A stretch of 64,000 bases of DNA, from the NCBI RefSeq assembly GCF_947493875.1, contig NZ_CANLSU010000001.1:124001-188000 (forward strand). The letters are read 5' to 3'. Shown here in pieces: positions 23,880 to 32,756 of this stretch; position 1 is the stretch's first letter; each line of letters starts with the position of its first letter. The notes beneath the pieces were generated by a model. It searched no databases and had not been told where the DNA came from. It worked only from the letters and a program-made list of their open reading frames with translations. The DNA comes from an uncultured Marinococcus sp. GTDB lineage: Bacteria; Bacillota; Bacilli; Bacillales; Marinococcaceae. The position numbers and the translations under genes are program-made.

Positions 23880-25241
23880 ATGTTTAAACGAATATTAATA
23901 GCCAACCGCGGCGAGATTGCAGTTCGCATTATAAGAGCCTGCCGGGAACTTGGAATTGAGACTGTAGCCGTATATTCAGAAGCAGATAGAGATGCCCTGC
24001 ATGTTCATATGGCAGACGAAGCTTACTGTGTGGGGCCGTACGCTTCCTCCGAAAGCTACTTAAAGATGACTAATTTAATTTCCACTGCTTTAAAGACAGG
24101 AGCGGAGGCTATTCATCCAGGGTACGGCTTTTTAGCAGAGAACGCTGAATTTGCCGAGATCTGTGCAGATCATGACATTACGTTTATCGGTCCTTCTCCA
24201 GAAGCTATCCGCCGGATGGGAACGAAGGACGTAGCGAGAGAAACAATGAGAGATGCAGGGGTGCCGGTGGTCCCGGGAAGCAACGGATTGCTTGATGAAA
24301 ACACAGACGTTCACGCACTCGCAGAGGATATCGGTTATCCTGTGATGATCAAGGCTACTGCCGGCGGCGGTGGAAAAGGAATGCGGGCAGCTCAAACCGC
24401 TGAAGACCTGGACAAGTGCATCCAGATGGCCCGCCAGGAAGCTGAAAGCTCCTTTGGGGACGCCGGAGTTTATATGGAGAAGCTGGTCGTGGAGCCAAGG
24501 CACATTGAAATCCAGGTTATGGCAGACAGTCATGGAAACGTTATCCATTTAGGAGAAAGAGACTGTTCGATCCAGAGACGCCACCAGAAGCTTGTAGAAG
24601 AGGCCCCGTCGCCGGCGCTCGATGAAGAGACGAGAAAGGCAATGGGGGAAGCTGCCGTACAGGCTGCAAAAGCAGTGGATTACTGCGGGGCAGGCACAGT
24701 GGAATTCCTCTTGGATGCACATAAAAAGTTTTATTTTATGGAGATGAATACGAGAATTCAGGTTGAGCACCCTGTGACAGAAGAAGTGACCGGTGTTGAT
24801 TTAATTAAAGAACAAATTTATGCAGCTGCCGGCCATGAACTGCAGGTGAAGCAGGAGGAAATTGAAATTGAAGGATGGGCGATGGAATGCAGAATCAATG
24901 CAGAAAGTCCGGCAAAAAATTTCAGGCCTTCTCCCGGAAAGCTTGAACTTTATCTGCCTCCTGGCGGACTCGGTGTACGGGTGGACAGTGCGATGTATAC
25001 AGGATTTAAAATTTCTCCCTACTACGATTCAATGGTAGCCAAGCTGATCGTGCGCGGAAAAAACAGGGAAGAAGTGATTGCCCGGATGAAACGGGCACTG
25101 CTTGAATTTGTCGTAGACGGAGTCGATACGACGATCCCGTTTCATCTGAAGCTTTTGAACCATGAAGATTTCATTTCCGGAAACTTTACTACAAACTTTT
25201 TGGACACCCATTCTATTATGGAAGAAGAAAACAGTGTCTAG
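23880..25241 (+). CDS. accC: AccC, biotin carboxylase
   Basis: This is the ATP-grasp enzyme that carboxylates biotin on the carrier protein. The 453 residues contain [34 protein letters not shown], the glycine-rich ATP loop [32 protein letters not shown] and the active-site [14 protein letters not shown]. All key residues are present. It shares a transcript with a TetR regulator and accB, in the order C-tetR-B instead of the usual accB-accC. It could serve acetyl-CoA carboxylase or another acyl-CoA carboxylase; no carboxyltransferase is adjacent. Confidence 0.93.
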   Translation: MFKRILIANRGEIAVRIIRACRELGIETVAVYSEADRDALHVHMADEAYCVGPYASSESYLKMTNLISTALKTGAEAIHPGYGFLAENAEFAEICADHDITFIGPSPEAIRRMGTKDVARETMRDAGVPVVPGSNGLLDENTDVHALAEDIGYPVMIKATAGGGGKGMRAAQTAEDLDKCIQMARQEAESSFGDAGVYMEKLVVEPRHIEIQVMADSHGNVIHLGERDCSIQRRHQKLVEEAPSPALDEETRKAMGEAAVQAAKAVDYCGAGTVEFLLDAHKKFYFMEMNTRIQVEHPVTEEVTGVDLIKEQIYAAAGHELQVKQEEIEIEGWAMECRINAESPAKNFRPSPGKLELYLPPGGLGVRVDSAMYTGFKISPYYDSMVAKLIVRGKNREEVIARMKRALLEFVVDGVDTTIPFHLKLLNHEDFISGNFTTNFLDTHSIMEEENSV

Positions 25242-25264
25242 CATATAGGAAGGCGGAAGGATCG

Positions 25265-25897
25265 ATGGCGACCAGATCGACAAAAAAGCGGATTACGGAT
25301 GCAGCGTTAGAGCTGTTTGAAGAATTTGGCTTCCATGCGGTCACCGTCGATCGCATTGTGAAACAAAGCCATACATCCAAAGGCGGTTTTTATCACAATT
25401 TTACGTCCAAAGAAGAGCTTTTGTACACTATTCACGAATCCTTCATCACCTATGTGCTTACAAAAGCAGACGAAGTACAGTCCAGATATGACACGCCGGC
25501 TGAACGGTTATATGAAGTGATACGCTCGTTTGTCCGTATGTTTGAAGTGTACCGTCCGCATGTAACAGTGTTTTATCAGGAAGGAAAGCATTTGTCTGCG
25601 GATTACTTTAAACGGCTCGAAGCTAAACGGGATGAATACAAGAACACGATGTTTCAATTGGTCGAAAACGGCATTGAGGAAGGCGAGTTCCGAAAGGAGC
25701 TTCCAGTGCCTATTACGTCGATGGCGATATTTGGAATGATGAACTGGACATACAAGTGGTACAAATCAAGCGGACTGTACTCACTTCAGGATATCGCAAA
25801 CATATTTGGCGATCTGGTGATGAATGCGGTCCTTACCGACGAAGCCAGAAAACAGCAAAAGTACCAGCATTTTTTCTTGAATTCAACGCATGTGTAA
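25265..25897 (+). CDS. TetR/AcrR-family regulator
   Basis: This transcription factor of 210 residues has an N-terminal TetR helix-turn-helix (ITDAALELFEEFGFHAVTVD and TSKGGFYHNFTSKEELL) and a ligand-binding C-domain with FNMMN-like aromatic helices (GMMNWTYKWYKSSG) resembling FadR-type acyl-CoA regulators. It lies 23 bases after accC and 29 before accB. It may sense an acyl-CoA and control its own operon. Starts at ATG 25265 after GGAAGGATCG. Confidence 0.88.
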   Translation: MATRSTKKRITDAALELFEEFGFHAVTVDRIVKQSHTSKGGFYHNFTSKEELLYTIHESFITYVLTKADEVQSRYDTPAERLYEVIRSFVRMFEVYRPHVTVFYQEGKHLSADYFKRLEAKRDEYKNTMFQLVENGIEEGEFRKELPVPITSMAIFGMMNWTYKWYKSSGLYSLQDIANIFGDLVMNAVLTDEARKQQKYQHFFLNSTHV

Positions 25898-25926
25898 GTG
25901 TTTATTTTTGAGAGGAGAGAACCCTA

Positions 25927-26412
25927 ATGTATTCTATTGAAGAAATTAAAGAGCTCATTCAGGCAGTGGACGAGTCCTCAGTCGGAGAACTGGAGATCCG
26001 GAATGATATGAAAGAAAAGGTTACTATACGTAAAGAGGCAGCGATGCGCCCTGTGGCACAGCAGACCACAGCTCCGGCGCCGCAGCCAGCCGCCCAGCCG
26101 GCACCGCAGCAGTCAGAAACGAAAAAAGAAGAAACACCGGAAGAGAGCAGAAAACAGGAAGTGGATTCCAATTATTATGAAATTACATCGCCGATGGTAG
26201 GTACGTTTTACCGTTCGCCTTCACCGGAAGCAGGCGTTTATGTGGAAAAGGGAGCTGCAATTAAGCCGGACACCATCGTCTGCATCGTAGAGGCAATGAA
26301 GTTAATGAATGAGCTTGAAGCAGAAGTCACTGGAGAAATCGCCGAGATTTTAGTGGAAGACGGAGAGCTGGTAGAATACGGACAGCCTCTTTTTCGGGTG
26401 ACTCCTTCATAA
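25927..26412 (+). CDS. accB: AccB, biotin carboxyl carrier protein
   Basis: The product is 161 residues: an N-terminal AccB segment ([20 protein letters not shown]), a Pro/Ala/Gln-rich linker (45-75) and a C-terminal biotinyl domain. [16 protein letters not shown] is the AccB-specific thumb region, and the Lys of [13 protein letters not shown] is the biotin attachment site. The thumb marks it as the acetyl-CoA carboxylase type rather than a bare biotinyl domain. It is the third gene of accC-tetR-accB, followed by a terminator. Confidence 0.93.
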   Translation: MYSIEEIKELIQAVDESSVGELEIRNDMKEKVTIRKEAAMRPVAQQTTAPAPQPAAQPAPQQSETKKEETPEESRKQEVDSNYYEITSPMVGTFYRSPSPEAGVYVEKGAAIKPDTIVCIVEAMKLMNELEAEVTGEIAEILVEDGELVEYGQPLFRVTPS

Positions 26413-26415
26413 AAA

Positions 26416-26452
26416 ATATGCTCCGGGACTGAGAAGCCCCCGGAGCATATTT
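26416..26452. terminator. Terminator between convergent accB and membrane-protein gene
   Basis: ATATGCTCCGGG (26416-26427) and CCCGGAGCATAT (26439-26450) form a perfect 12-bp stem, with A/T-rich flanks on both sides. Confidence 0.88.
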
Positions 26453-26460
26453 GTATTTGT

Positions 26461-26901
26461 TCAGGAAAACGAAGCGCCGATAAACATCAGAAGAACACTG
26501 CTGAAGCTGAGCACAAAAGGAACATTGGCCACAAAGGAAAACTGTCGGTGCCAGAGAACGAACAGCTGATCGATCGTAAAAAATAAAACAGCGGCGAAAA
26601 TTCCCATGAGTGCGATGTTCCAGTGCTGGGAAAAGGCATAAACAAAAGCTCCGCCAATCATGTGAAGAACAAGTGAGACCTCGGGGAGGCGCCTGAAGAA
26701 AAGGTTGGTAATCCAGTCTGAACAGATCGAAAGAATAGTGCCGTAAACAATAATTGGTACGAGTGAAAAAAAGCCATAGATTGTATAGCTGTGCATTAAG
26801 TCAGCCAGGTTGCTGTCCCCGTTTGTCGTAAAGGGGAGGACAAGAGCCATAACGAATAAAAAGAGTGCCCAGACGGCCAGTGAGGTGTGCAGTTTATTCA
26901 T
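26461..26901 (-). CDS. Integral membrane protein of unknown function
   Basis: The product is 146 residues with about five hydrophobic helices (for example AVWALFLFVMALVLPF, FFSLVPIIVYGTILSI and FVLSFSSVLLMFIGASF). I recognise no family, and there is no obvious charged catalytic or transport motif inside the membrane. ATG 26901 is preceded by GGGGGGATCG; a TTG just upstream is also possible. It is a single gene, convergent with accB. Confidence 0.6.
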   Translation of the reverse strand: MNKLHTSLAVWALFLFVMALVLPFTTNGDSNLADLMHSYTIYGFFSLVPIIVYGTILSICSDWITNLFFRRLPEVSLVLHMIGGAFVYAFSQHWNIALMGIFAAVLFFTIDQLFVLWHRQFSFVANVPFVLSFSSVLLMFIGASFS

Positions 26902-27064
26902 CAACGATCCCCCCTGTGGTATTTAAGTTTGTATTACCGCTTTCATATAGAACTAAACCCGTATATAGGTTCGGGGATAAAAAGCCTCTGGTTCTGATCG
27001 AAAGAGAGGATATGATACGATAGGAAAGGAATTTTTAACGAAGGTACAAAGAAAGGGTTAGACA

Positions 27065-27631
27065 ATGATTTGGACAATAACTCCATGGGTTTTTTATGTC
27101 ATATGCGCCATTGTTACATTAGTAATAGGAGCAGCAGCAGCGTATGCGCTCCACCGGGCTGGCGCTAACCGGTCAAAGCGGATAGAACGGCTGCTTTCCC
27201 CGCTGCTCGCTGTTTTTATGGTGGGATTATTTTTTTATTTAAGCTTTAGTTTTGCCGATCGTCTGCAGCCGGGAGAACAATTAATAACTACAGACAGCCT
27301 TGAAGAAGCACAGGAAACAAAAGCAATTATCCCCCTGGGCTCTTACGCGGTACTCGATAACGTATATGCTTTTGGGTATTATAAAAATGACCAGTGGGAG
27401 GGAAGAGATGTTCTAGTCAATATTCAGGTAACGGACGAAGAAGCCTTTCTAAAATCGTACGAGCCCTATATAGCTGGAAACGGCCTGTTTTTTAACCACT
27501 CCCGTGTGGAGTTTGAAGAAGCGTATGAAAAGGAATGGCAGTCACCCGCCGAGGAAGCCCAAAGCCGGCTGCTGGACGGGGAGAGCCTGAAGCTGGACGG
27601 TGTAACAATTGAAGCTGAGCAGACAGAATAG
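27065..27631 (+). CDS. Membrane-anchored protein of unknown function
   Basis: The product is 188 residues with two N-terminal transmembrane helices (about 7-28 and 46-65) and a soluble C-terminal domain of about 120 residues, rich in Glu, that probably faces outside. FGYYKNDQWEGRDVLVNIQV and FLKSYEPYIAGNG suggest a beta-rich fold. No family was recognised. It lies 21 bases upstream of the FAH-family gene with a good ribosome site between, so the two may be cotranscribed. Confidence 0.6.
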   Translation: MIWTITPWVFYVICAIVTLVIGAAAAYALHRAGANRSKRIERLLSPLLAVFMVGLFFYLSFSFADRLQPGEQLITTDSLEEAQETKAIIPLGSYAVLDNVYAFGYYKNDQWEGRDVLVNIQVTDEEAFLKSYEPYIAGNGLFFNHSRVEFEEAYEKEWQSPAEEAQSRLLDGESLKLDGVTIEAEQTE

Positions 27632-27652
27632 TATTCAAGGAGGAAAATAACC

Positions 27653-28528
27653 ATGCGGATTGCAGCAGTGGAACAAAACGGCCATTCTTTTCTTGCCGGA
27701 TACGATGAAGAATTTGATGTGTATGTCGATTTAGAAATTGGGGAAAACGGTGATTTGAGAAAATGGCTCGAAGAAACCGTCAACGGAAAAGCCCTGCTTG
27801 TAGAGCGGTGGCAGGATTATGCAGAAAGCCGTCATCAATTCAAAACGTATGCTTCGGAAAATGTAAAAGTACTTCCGCCGGTTAAGAGGGAAGGGCAGAA
27901 CATTATCTGTATCGGAAAAAATTATGCTGATCATGCTGCGGAAATGGGTACGCAAAATGCTCCGGAGGCCCCGCTGGTATTTACGAAATCATCCTCCTCG
28001 TTAATCGCGGATGGTGAGATTATAGAATTGGATGAATCATTTACAAACGCTCTGGATTATGAAGGGGAAATAGCTGTAGTGATTGGAAAAGCCGGACGGA
28101 GGATATCAAAAGAAAATGCAATGGATCACGTATTCGGCTACACGTTGTTCAATGATATTACTGCCCGGGATGTACAAAGGCGTCACCAGCAGTTTTTCCT
28201 TGGAAAAAGCGGGGACACGTACGGCCCTATCGGCCCGCATGTTACTGTCGGTCCTTCCGGCGAGCCGTCAGACTGGAAGCTGGAAACTTATGTAAACGGG
28301 GAGAAAAGGCAATCCGGAAGTATGTCGGAGCTTATCTTTGATATTGCAGAGCTGATCGAGCAATTATCCAAAGGCATGACGCTCAGACCCGGTGATGTTA
28401 TTGCTACGGGCACCCCGGCTGGTGTCGGCTCAGGGTTCAATCCGCCTAGGTATTTAAAGGATGGAGATGCGGTAGACGTTCATGTGGAGGCGATTGGTAC
28501 GCTCTCCAATAAAGTGAAAAAAATATAG
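27653..28528 (+). CDS. Fumarylacetoacetate hydrolase (FAH) family protein
   Basis: The product is 291 residues. The N-terminal 70 residues are a lead domain. The FAH fold starts near NIICIGKNYADHAAEMG. Metal ligands are seen in ALDYEGEIAVVIGK (E-x-E) and GYTLFNDITARDVQ (Asp). RRHQQFFLGKSGDTYGPIGP and VIATGTPAGVGSG complete the signature. Members hydrolyse or decarboxylate 2,4-dioxo acids (acylpyruvases, oxaloacetate decarboxylases, HpaG-type); the substrate is unknown. Its stop lies one base from that of the convergent PucR-type gene. Confidence 0.88.
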   Translation: MRIAAVEQNGHSFLAGYDEEFDVYVDLEIGENGDLRKWLEETVNGKALLVERWQDYAESRHQFKTYASENVKVLPPVKREGQNIICIGKNYADHAAEMGTQNAPEAPLVFTKSSSSLIADGEIIELDESFTNALDYEGEIAVVIGKAGRRISKENAMDHVFGYTLFNDITARDVQRRHQQFFLGKSGDTYGPIGPHVTVGPSGEPSDWKLETYVNGEKRQSGSMSELIFDIAELIEQLSKGMTLRPGDVIATGTPAGVGSGFNPPRYLKDGDAVDVHVEAIGTLSNKVKKI

Positions 28529-28529
28529 C

Positions 28530-29429
28530 CTACGCAATACCCGAGCCGTACTGTGTTTGAAGCAGCATAAATAGCGGGGCAGCGTGCAGAAACTGTTTGA
28601 CGTCGATGCCGATCCGTTCTGTTATTTTGTCGAGCCGGTATTTCAGCGTATTTCTGTGCAGGTGAAGCCTTTTGGCGGTGGCACTGCTGTTTAAGTTTTC
28701 CAGGAAGAAAGTATAAAGAGTGTGCATTAATTCTTCATCCTGCTCGAGGCCGCTGAGAGCATAATGAAGCAATTCTTTTTTAGAGAACCGGGTACTTTCG
28801 ACCATATGGATGCAGGGCAGTGCTTCAAAAGGGGCAAAGGAACGCCTGGAGGGCTGCTGCTCCTGAAGAAAAGAAAACATTTCCTGTTCCTGCTGATAAA
28901 TTAAACGGATGTTTTCGCTGCGGTATATCTTCCTTCCGTAATAGACAGAAGCATCGACCATCGTATCGCCCATCAGCAGGCCTGATAATTCCTGGGCCTC
29001 AAACACTTCCTCCTCGTCTGAGTCATCATCCGGGATAACAGCGAGAAGCTTTTCATCCCCGAGGACGGTAAGGATGACTGCACGCTGGTAATATTCAAGC
29101 AGGGTATCGTAAATGTCGTTTTTCCAGCGATGAAGGCTGGAGCCTTCAAGAAATAAAAAACGAAACGGGTTGGGAATCTGCTCGGGAAGCGTATCGCTTT
29201 TTGCCTGAAGATAGGCCGCCCACGGGGAATATTCCCGGGCGCCAGGGGAAACGGGCACAAGCATAGTTTCAAGCAGCTGCTTCTCCCTGGTGGAGAGGGA
29301 ATGAGTGGGAAAAGCCATTTGTGTACCGTCCGGAAGTCTGTAATAAAGGTGGTGTCCGGGCTGGCTGATTTCCTTCCATTGCTCCTCGGGCACTGCTTCT
29401 GGAAATAGCGAAATAATATCATTATACAA
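28530..29429 (-). CDS. PucR/CdaR-type helix-turn-helix regulator
   Basis: This transcription factor of 299 residues has an unidentified N-terminal sensing region and a C-terminal PucR HTH. LNSSATAKRLHLHRNTLKYR plus LDKITERIGIDV is the classic signature. The start is TTG at 29429 after GGAGGCGG. PucR and CdaR relatives control purine or sugar-diacid catabolism. The convergent FAH-family gene may be a target, but that is only proximity. No terminator separates the two genes. Confidence 0.85.
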   Translation of the reverse strand: MYNDIISLFPEAVPEEQWKEISQPGHHLYYRLPDGTQMAFPTHSLSTREKQLLETMLVPVSPGAREYSPWAAYLQAKSDTLPEQIPNPFRFLFLEGSSLHRWKNDIYDTLLEYYQRAVILTVLGDEKLLAVIPDDDSDEEEVFEAQELSGLLMGDTMVDASVYYGRKIYRSENIRLIYQQEQEMFSFLQEQQPSRRSFAPFEALPCIHMVESTRFSKKELLHYALSGLEQDEELMHTLYTFFLENLNSSATAKRLHLHRNTLKYRLDKITERIGIDVKQFLHAAPLFMLLQTQYGSGIA

Positions 29430-29562
29430 GCTGACCGCCTCCTATTCTTACATTATTGTATCAGACACGGATTATTCTAAGGTACAAGACTTTTAACGAA
29501 TCAATGGATAGGTGGTAGAATGAACCAGAACCAGAAAGCTAAAATAGAAAGGATGAATAAGA

Positions 29563-29934
29563 GTGGCTTACGAATTAGAAGGAATCCGTCAGCTGGATGT
29601 AGACGAGCTGAAAGAGCAATATAATAACGGTAAAAAAGCACCGATCATGATTGATATAAGAGAGCCGGGCGAATACGAGGAACGTCATATACCGGGTGTA
29701 CCTCTGCTTCCGATGAACCAGGTCCCGGAAGTGATCGATCAGTTTAAAAAAGATGAATCATACGTATTTATCTGCCGAAGTGGCTCGAGAAGCCAGCATA
29801 CGGCCCAGTATTTTCAGGACAATGGCATTGAAAATGTTTATAATTTTGCCGGCGGAATGCTCGCCTGGGATGAAGAAACGAATTCCGGCATGGAAAACCC
29901 ATTAAAGGACGTAAACGATTTGTATAAAAAATAA
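29563..29934 (+). CDS. Rhodanese-domain protein (YtwF-like)
   Basis: This is a single-domain sulfurtransferase of 123 residues. IDIREPGEYEERHIPG is the N-terminal rhodanese motif. The catalytic Cys lies in the loop FICRSGSRSQHTAQYF and could carry a persulfide. The start is GTG at 29563 with AAAGGATG upstream. The role is probably cytosolic sulfur transfer or detoxification. A terminator follows at 29946. Confidence 0.9.
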   Translation: MAYELEGIRQLDVDELKEQYNNGKKAPIMIDIREPGEYEERHIPGVPLLPMNQVPEVIDQFKKDESYVFICRSGSRSQHTAQYFQDNGIENVYNFAGGMLAWDEETNSGMENPLKDVNDLYKK

Positions 29935-29945
29935 TTACGAAGAAG

Positions 29946-29971
29946 CTGCAGATTAATTTCTGCAGTTTTTT
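29946..29971 (+). terminator. Terminator after the rhodanese gene
   Basis: CTGCAGA (29946-29952) and TCTGCAG (29959-29965) form a 7-bp stem followed by T6. Confidence 0.82.
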
Positions 29972-30037
29972 ATATAACAGCTTCCATAGTTTTCACTAAA
30001 AAAGCTTACCGTCTCTTCTTCTCTATAAAGATGAAGG

Positions 30038-30062
30038 GTTTAGTATTAACTGATTTGGGAAA
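30038..30062 (+). promoter_or_regulatory. Sigma-B-like promoter before the 104-aa gene
   Basis: GTTTAG (30038-30043), 13 bases, GGGAAA (30057-30062). The -35 box has one mismatch to the sigma-B consensus GTTTAA, the -10 box two. The spacing is allowed. It lies 51 bases before the start codon. Confidence 0.5.
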
Positions 30063-30112
30063 TAACGAAAAAGAGCATTGAATTCAGTTGAGCGAAACAG
30101 GAGGCGTATTGT

Positions 30113-30427
30113 ATGCAGAAAAATAGTATTTTATGGACCGTATTGACAGCACTGATTGTTGGCGCAGCCGTTTATTTTCTTAAAGACGGAGAAACAAGAG
30201 CGCAGGTGAAGGACGTATCAAAACGTACAGCAGCCAAGGTAGGCGGCAAAACAAAAGAAGAAGAAGATAAAGAATTGAATGAAACTGTAGGTAACCCGAA
30301 TCCGCAGGATTTTGAAGATAACAAAATGGTTTCTGAAGGTGCTCAGTACTCTGTCCTTCATTACGAAGAAGCAGAGGAAAAAGAGGAAAAGCCGCTCCGG
30401 ACAGCAAAGGAAAAGGATGAAAAATAG
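30113..30427 (+). CDS. Small YtxH-like stress protein, unknown function
   Basis: The product is 104 residues. One N-terminal hydrophobic helix (ILWTVLTALIVGAAVYFLKD) is followed by a Lys/Glu-rich tail with an acidic C-terminus. The opening resembles YtxH or YtxG-type anchors, but the tail does not match a family I know. The ribosome site is AGGAGGCGTATTGT. A sigma-B-like promoter upstream would place it with ytxGH in the stress regulon. A terminator follows. Confidence 0.6.
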   Translation: MQKNSILWTVLTALIVGAAVYFLKDGETRAQVKDVSKRTAAKVGGKTKEEEDKELNETVGNPNPQDFEDNKMVSEGAQYSVLHYEEAEEKEEKPLRTAKEKDEK

Positions 30428-30436
30428 GCAACAGAA

Positions 30437-30480
30437 GGACAGCTGTCGAAGTGCTTAATGCACGCAGCTGTCTTTTTTTG
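30437..30480 (+). terminator. Terminator after the 104-aa gene
   Basis: ACAGCTG and CAGCTGT arms enclose an inner GTGC/GCAC stem, followed by T7. Confidence 0.85.
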
Positions 30481-30591
30481 TTTCTGAAGCTGATTGAAGG
30501 AAATGGAAGGCTTCGGTCTTTTCAATGATTGCTTTACTGGGGTACAATATTCAGAGTGTACTACTATAACGGCTGTAAAGGATGAAATGGC

Positions 30592-31347
30592 ATGATTACT
30601 ATCGAAAAGCAAACAATCGCAGATATTCCCAGCCTGCATATCTCGAAGCAGGCAGACAAACATCATCCGCAGCCGACGGTTTTATTTTGGCATGGCCTTG
30701 GCAGCAGCAAAGAACAGAATCTTTCCTTTGCCTATTATCTGGCAGAAAAGGGAATACGGGTCGTGCTTCCGGATGCTCTTTATCACGGAGAACGTGAGGG
30801 CGATATGGAAGCCGGCAGAAGAACCTATGCGTTTTGGGATATTGTCATGCAGGCGGTGGAAGAAACCGAAGCTCTGCTGAATGAAATGACTACATATGAA
30901 TGGATTGACAGCGGCCGGGTATACGTTTCCGGTACGTCCATGGGAGGAATTATTTCATGCGGGGCACTCAAGTCATTCGAGTGGATCCATGGAGGCATGA
31001 TTCTGATGGGATCGCCGTCCTGGAAAGCGATGGCCGAAGAACAGATTCGGTCATTGAAGAAAACACCTGACTGGGCGCTGTCGGAACGCGAAGAGCAGGA
31101 GCTGCTGGATAAACTGGCTGCGTATGATCTCTCTCTTGACCCCGCCAAAGTGGAAGCAAAGCCTATCTTTTTTTGGCACGGAAAAGAAGATGACGTCGTA
31201 CCCTACGAATTATCGTATCGTTTTTATGAGCGTCTTCCGGAGAGGGAGTCCTCGTGGCAGGCTTATTATCTGCAGCAGGAAGCAGGGCACAAAGTAACGA
31301 GAGAAGGAATGATTGCTGCTTCTGAATGGGCCTCTTCCCATATTTAA
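30592..31347 (+). CDS. Alpha/beta hydrolase, YitV-like esterase
   Basis: The product is 251 residues. The catalytic triad is visible: Ser in YVSGTSMGGII, Asp in FFWHGKEDDVVP and His in QEAGHKVTREG. The oxyanion region is LFWHGLGSSKEQN. It resembles B. subtilis YitV, a predicted esterase. The substrate is unknown. It lies 30 bases upstream of the YitT-family gene and probably shares its transcript. Confidence 0.85.
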   Translation: MITIEKQTIADIPSLHISKQADKHHPQPTVLFWHGLGSSKEQNLSFAYYLAEKGIRVVLPDALYHGEREGDMEAGRRTYAFWDIVMQAVEETEALLNEMTTYEWIDSGRVYVSGTSMGGIISCGALKSFEWIHGGMILMGSPSWKAMAEEQIRSLKKTPDWALSEREEQELLDKLAAYDLSLDPAKVEAKPIFFWHGKEDDVVPYELSYRFYERLPERESSWQAYYLQQEAGHKVTREGMIAASEWASSHI

Positions 31348-31377
31348 AGCAAACGTGCAGTAGAAAGGAGGACGACT

Positions 31378-32223
31378 ATGCTTACAAGCCATTCATCTAT
31401 CGTATCGGAAGTCATACGCGTCCTGGTTATCGTATTCGGGGCGTTGATTATGGCAGTGGGCCTGAATTTGTTTTTGGAGCCGGCAAATGTATTTGCGAGC
31501 GGAGCCACGGGGATTGCGCAGATTATTGCAGGTTTTCTGCCGCTCTCCACAGGGGTGCTCTTGTTTTTAATTAATATACCGATTGCTATGCTCGGCTGGT
31601 TTAAAGTAGGACGGCTGTTTACGTTCTACAGCTTTTTGCACGTAGCACTGACGACATTTTTTCTTGACCTTATACCTATCACCGAACTTTCAGGAGACAT
31701 TTTATTAAACAGTGTCTTCGGCGGTGCGATTACAGCCGCCGGAGCTGCGGTAGCCTTAAAATGGGGGGCTTCTGCGGGCGGACTGGATATTGTGGCCCTG
31801 GTATTGGCCCGTATGGGGGACCGCCCGGTCGGCACGTATTTCATGCTGCTGAACGGGATCATCGTTATAGCGGCCGGCTTTCTGTATAACTGGGAAAGTT
31901 CTTTATACACCCTCGTAACGCTCTATGTCGGCTCAAGGGTCATAGATACTATTCACACACGGCACGTAAAGCTTACAGCTTTAATTGTAACGAAAAACCC
32001 GGATGAGATGCGCGATGCTATTCATCAAAATCTGACCAGGGGGATCACACGAATTCCGGCCCGGGGAGGATTTGATGCGAGCGAAAAAGAAATATTAATG
32101 ACAGTGATTACAAGGTATGAAATGTACACGCTTCAGCAGGTGGTTCAGGAAGCAGATCCGGAGGCATTCACAAACATTATTAACACGACAACTGTGTTTG
32201 GTCTGTTCCGGAAAGACGACTGA
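31378..32223 (+). CDS. YitT-family membrane protein (DUF161 and DUF2179)
   Basis: The product is 281 residues. Five or six N-terminal transmembrane helices with the family opening NLFLEPANVFASGATGIAQI and KWGASAGGLDIVALVL are followed by a soluble C-terminal DUF2179 domain (about 200-281, GITRIPARGGFDASEKEIL). The transported substrate, if any, is unknown for this family. The ribosome site is AAAGGAGGACGACT. It is followed by a BsuPI-like lipoprotein gene. Confidence 0.88.
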   Translation: MLTSHSSIVSEVIRVLVIVFGALIMAVGLNLFLEPANVFASGATGIAQIIAGFLPLSTGVLLFLINIPIAMLGWFKVGRLFTFYSFLHVALTTFFLDLIPITELSGDILLNSVFGGAITAAGAAVALKWGASAGGLDIVALVLARMGDRPVGTYFMLLNGIIVIAAGFLYNWESSLYTLVTLYVGSRVIDTIHTRHVKLTALIVTKNPDEMRDAIHQNLTRGITRIPARGGFDASEKEILMTVITRYEMYTLQQVVQEADPEAFTNIINTTTVFGLFRKDD

Positions 32224-32251
32224 TCAAAATAAAAGCCGGGAAGTGAGAGAG

Positions 32252-32722
32252 ATGGCCGTGAAAAAGTGGTTAGCTGCAGTAATAGCCTGTTTCTGTATGC
32301 TTTCTGCTGCTGCGTGTGGCAGCGGACAGACTGCTGAAGAGCCTTCCGCCGCTAGTCTGGAAGCTTCAATGACAAAAAATAATTGGGAGCTTACCGGTAA
32401 TCTGGACACTGAAAACAACACCTGGCATTTGGAATTTGAAAATACAGGCAGCGAAGAAATGAAGCTGGATTTTTCGGACGGCCAGGAAATAGAAGTTATT
32501 ATTACAGAAGAAGGCGTTTCCGAACCAGTTTATAGTTATTCGGAGGGAAAGGTATTTACGCAGGCGGAGAAATCTGTGGAAATCAGCGCCGGGAACATAC
32601 GAAGGTGGGACGGGGAGCTTGATGCAGATCTTCTCGACTCTGAAAATTCGTACCGGGCAGAGTTTCGGATCCTTGCTGAAAACCTGGACGCCCCGACCTT
32701 GAAAACGTCCGAAAATCCGTAA
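32252..32722 (+). CDS. Lipoprotein with BsuPI-like domain
   Basis: The product is 156 residues. The signal peptide MAVKKWLAAVIACFCMLSAAAC ends in a lipobox Cys at residue 22. The mature part holds a beta-sandwich resembling the intracellular proteinase inhibitor BsuPI, with WHLEFENTGSEEMKLDFSDG, FTQAEKSVEISAGN and WDGELDADL. Here the domain is outside the membrane, so it may guard envelope proteins from proteases or bind a partner there. The ribosome site is weak (GGGAAGTGAGAGAG). A terminator follows. Confidence 0.75.
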   Translation: MAVKKWLAAVIACFCMLSAAACGSGQTAEEPSAASLEASMTKNNWELTGNLDTENNTWHLEFENTGSEEMKLDFSDGQEIEVIITEEGVSEPVYSYSEGKVFTQAEKSVEISAGNIRRWDGELDADLLDSENSYRAEFRILAENLDAPTLKTSENP

Positions 32723-32752
32723 AAGCAGGAGCTGGCAGAGCTCCTGCTTTTT
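32721..32752. terminator. Terminator between lipoprotein gene and azlD
   Basis: AAAAGCAGGAGCT and AGCTCCTGCTTTTT form a near-perfect stem of at least 12 bp with a 5-base loop. It is usable by both converging genes. Confidence 0.9.
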
Positions 32753-32756
32753 AGTA

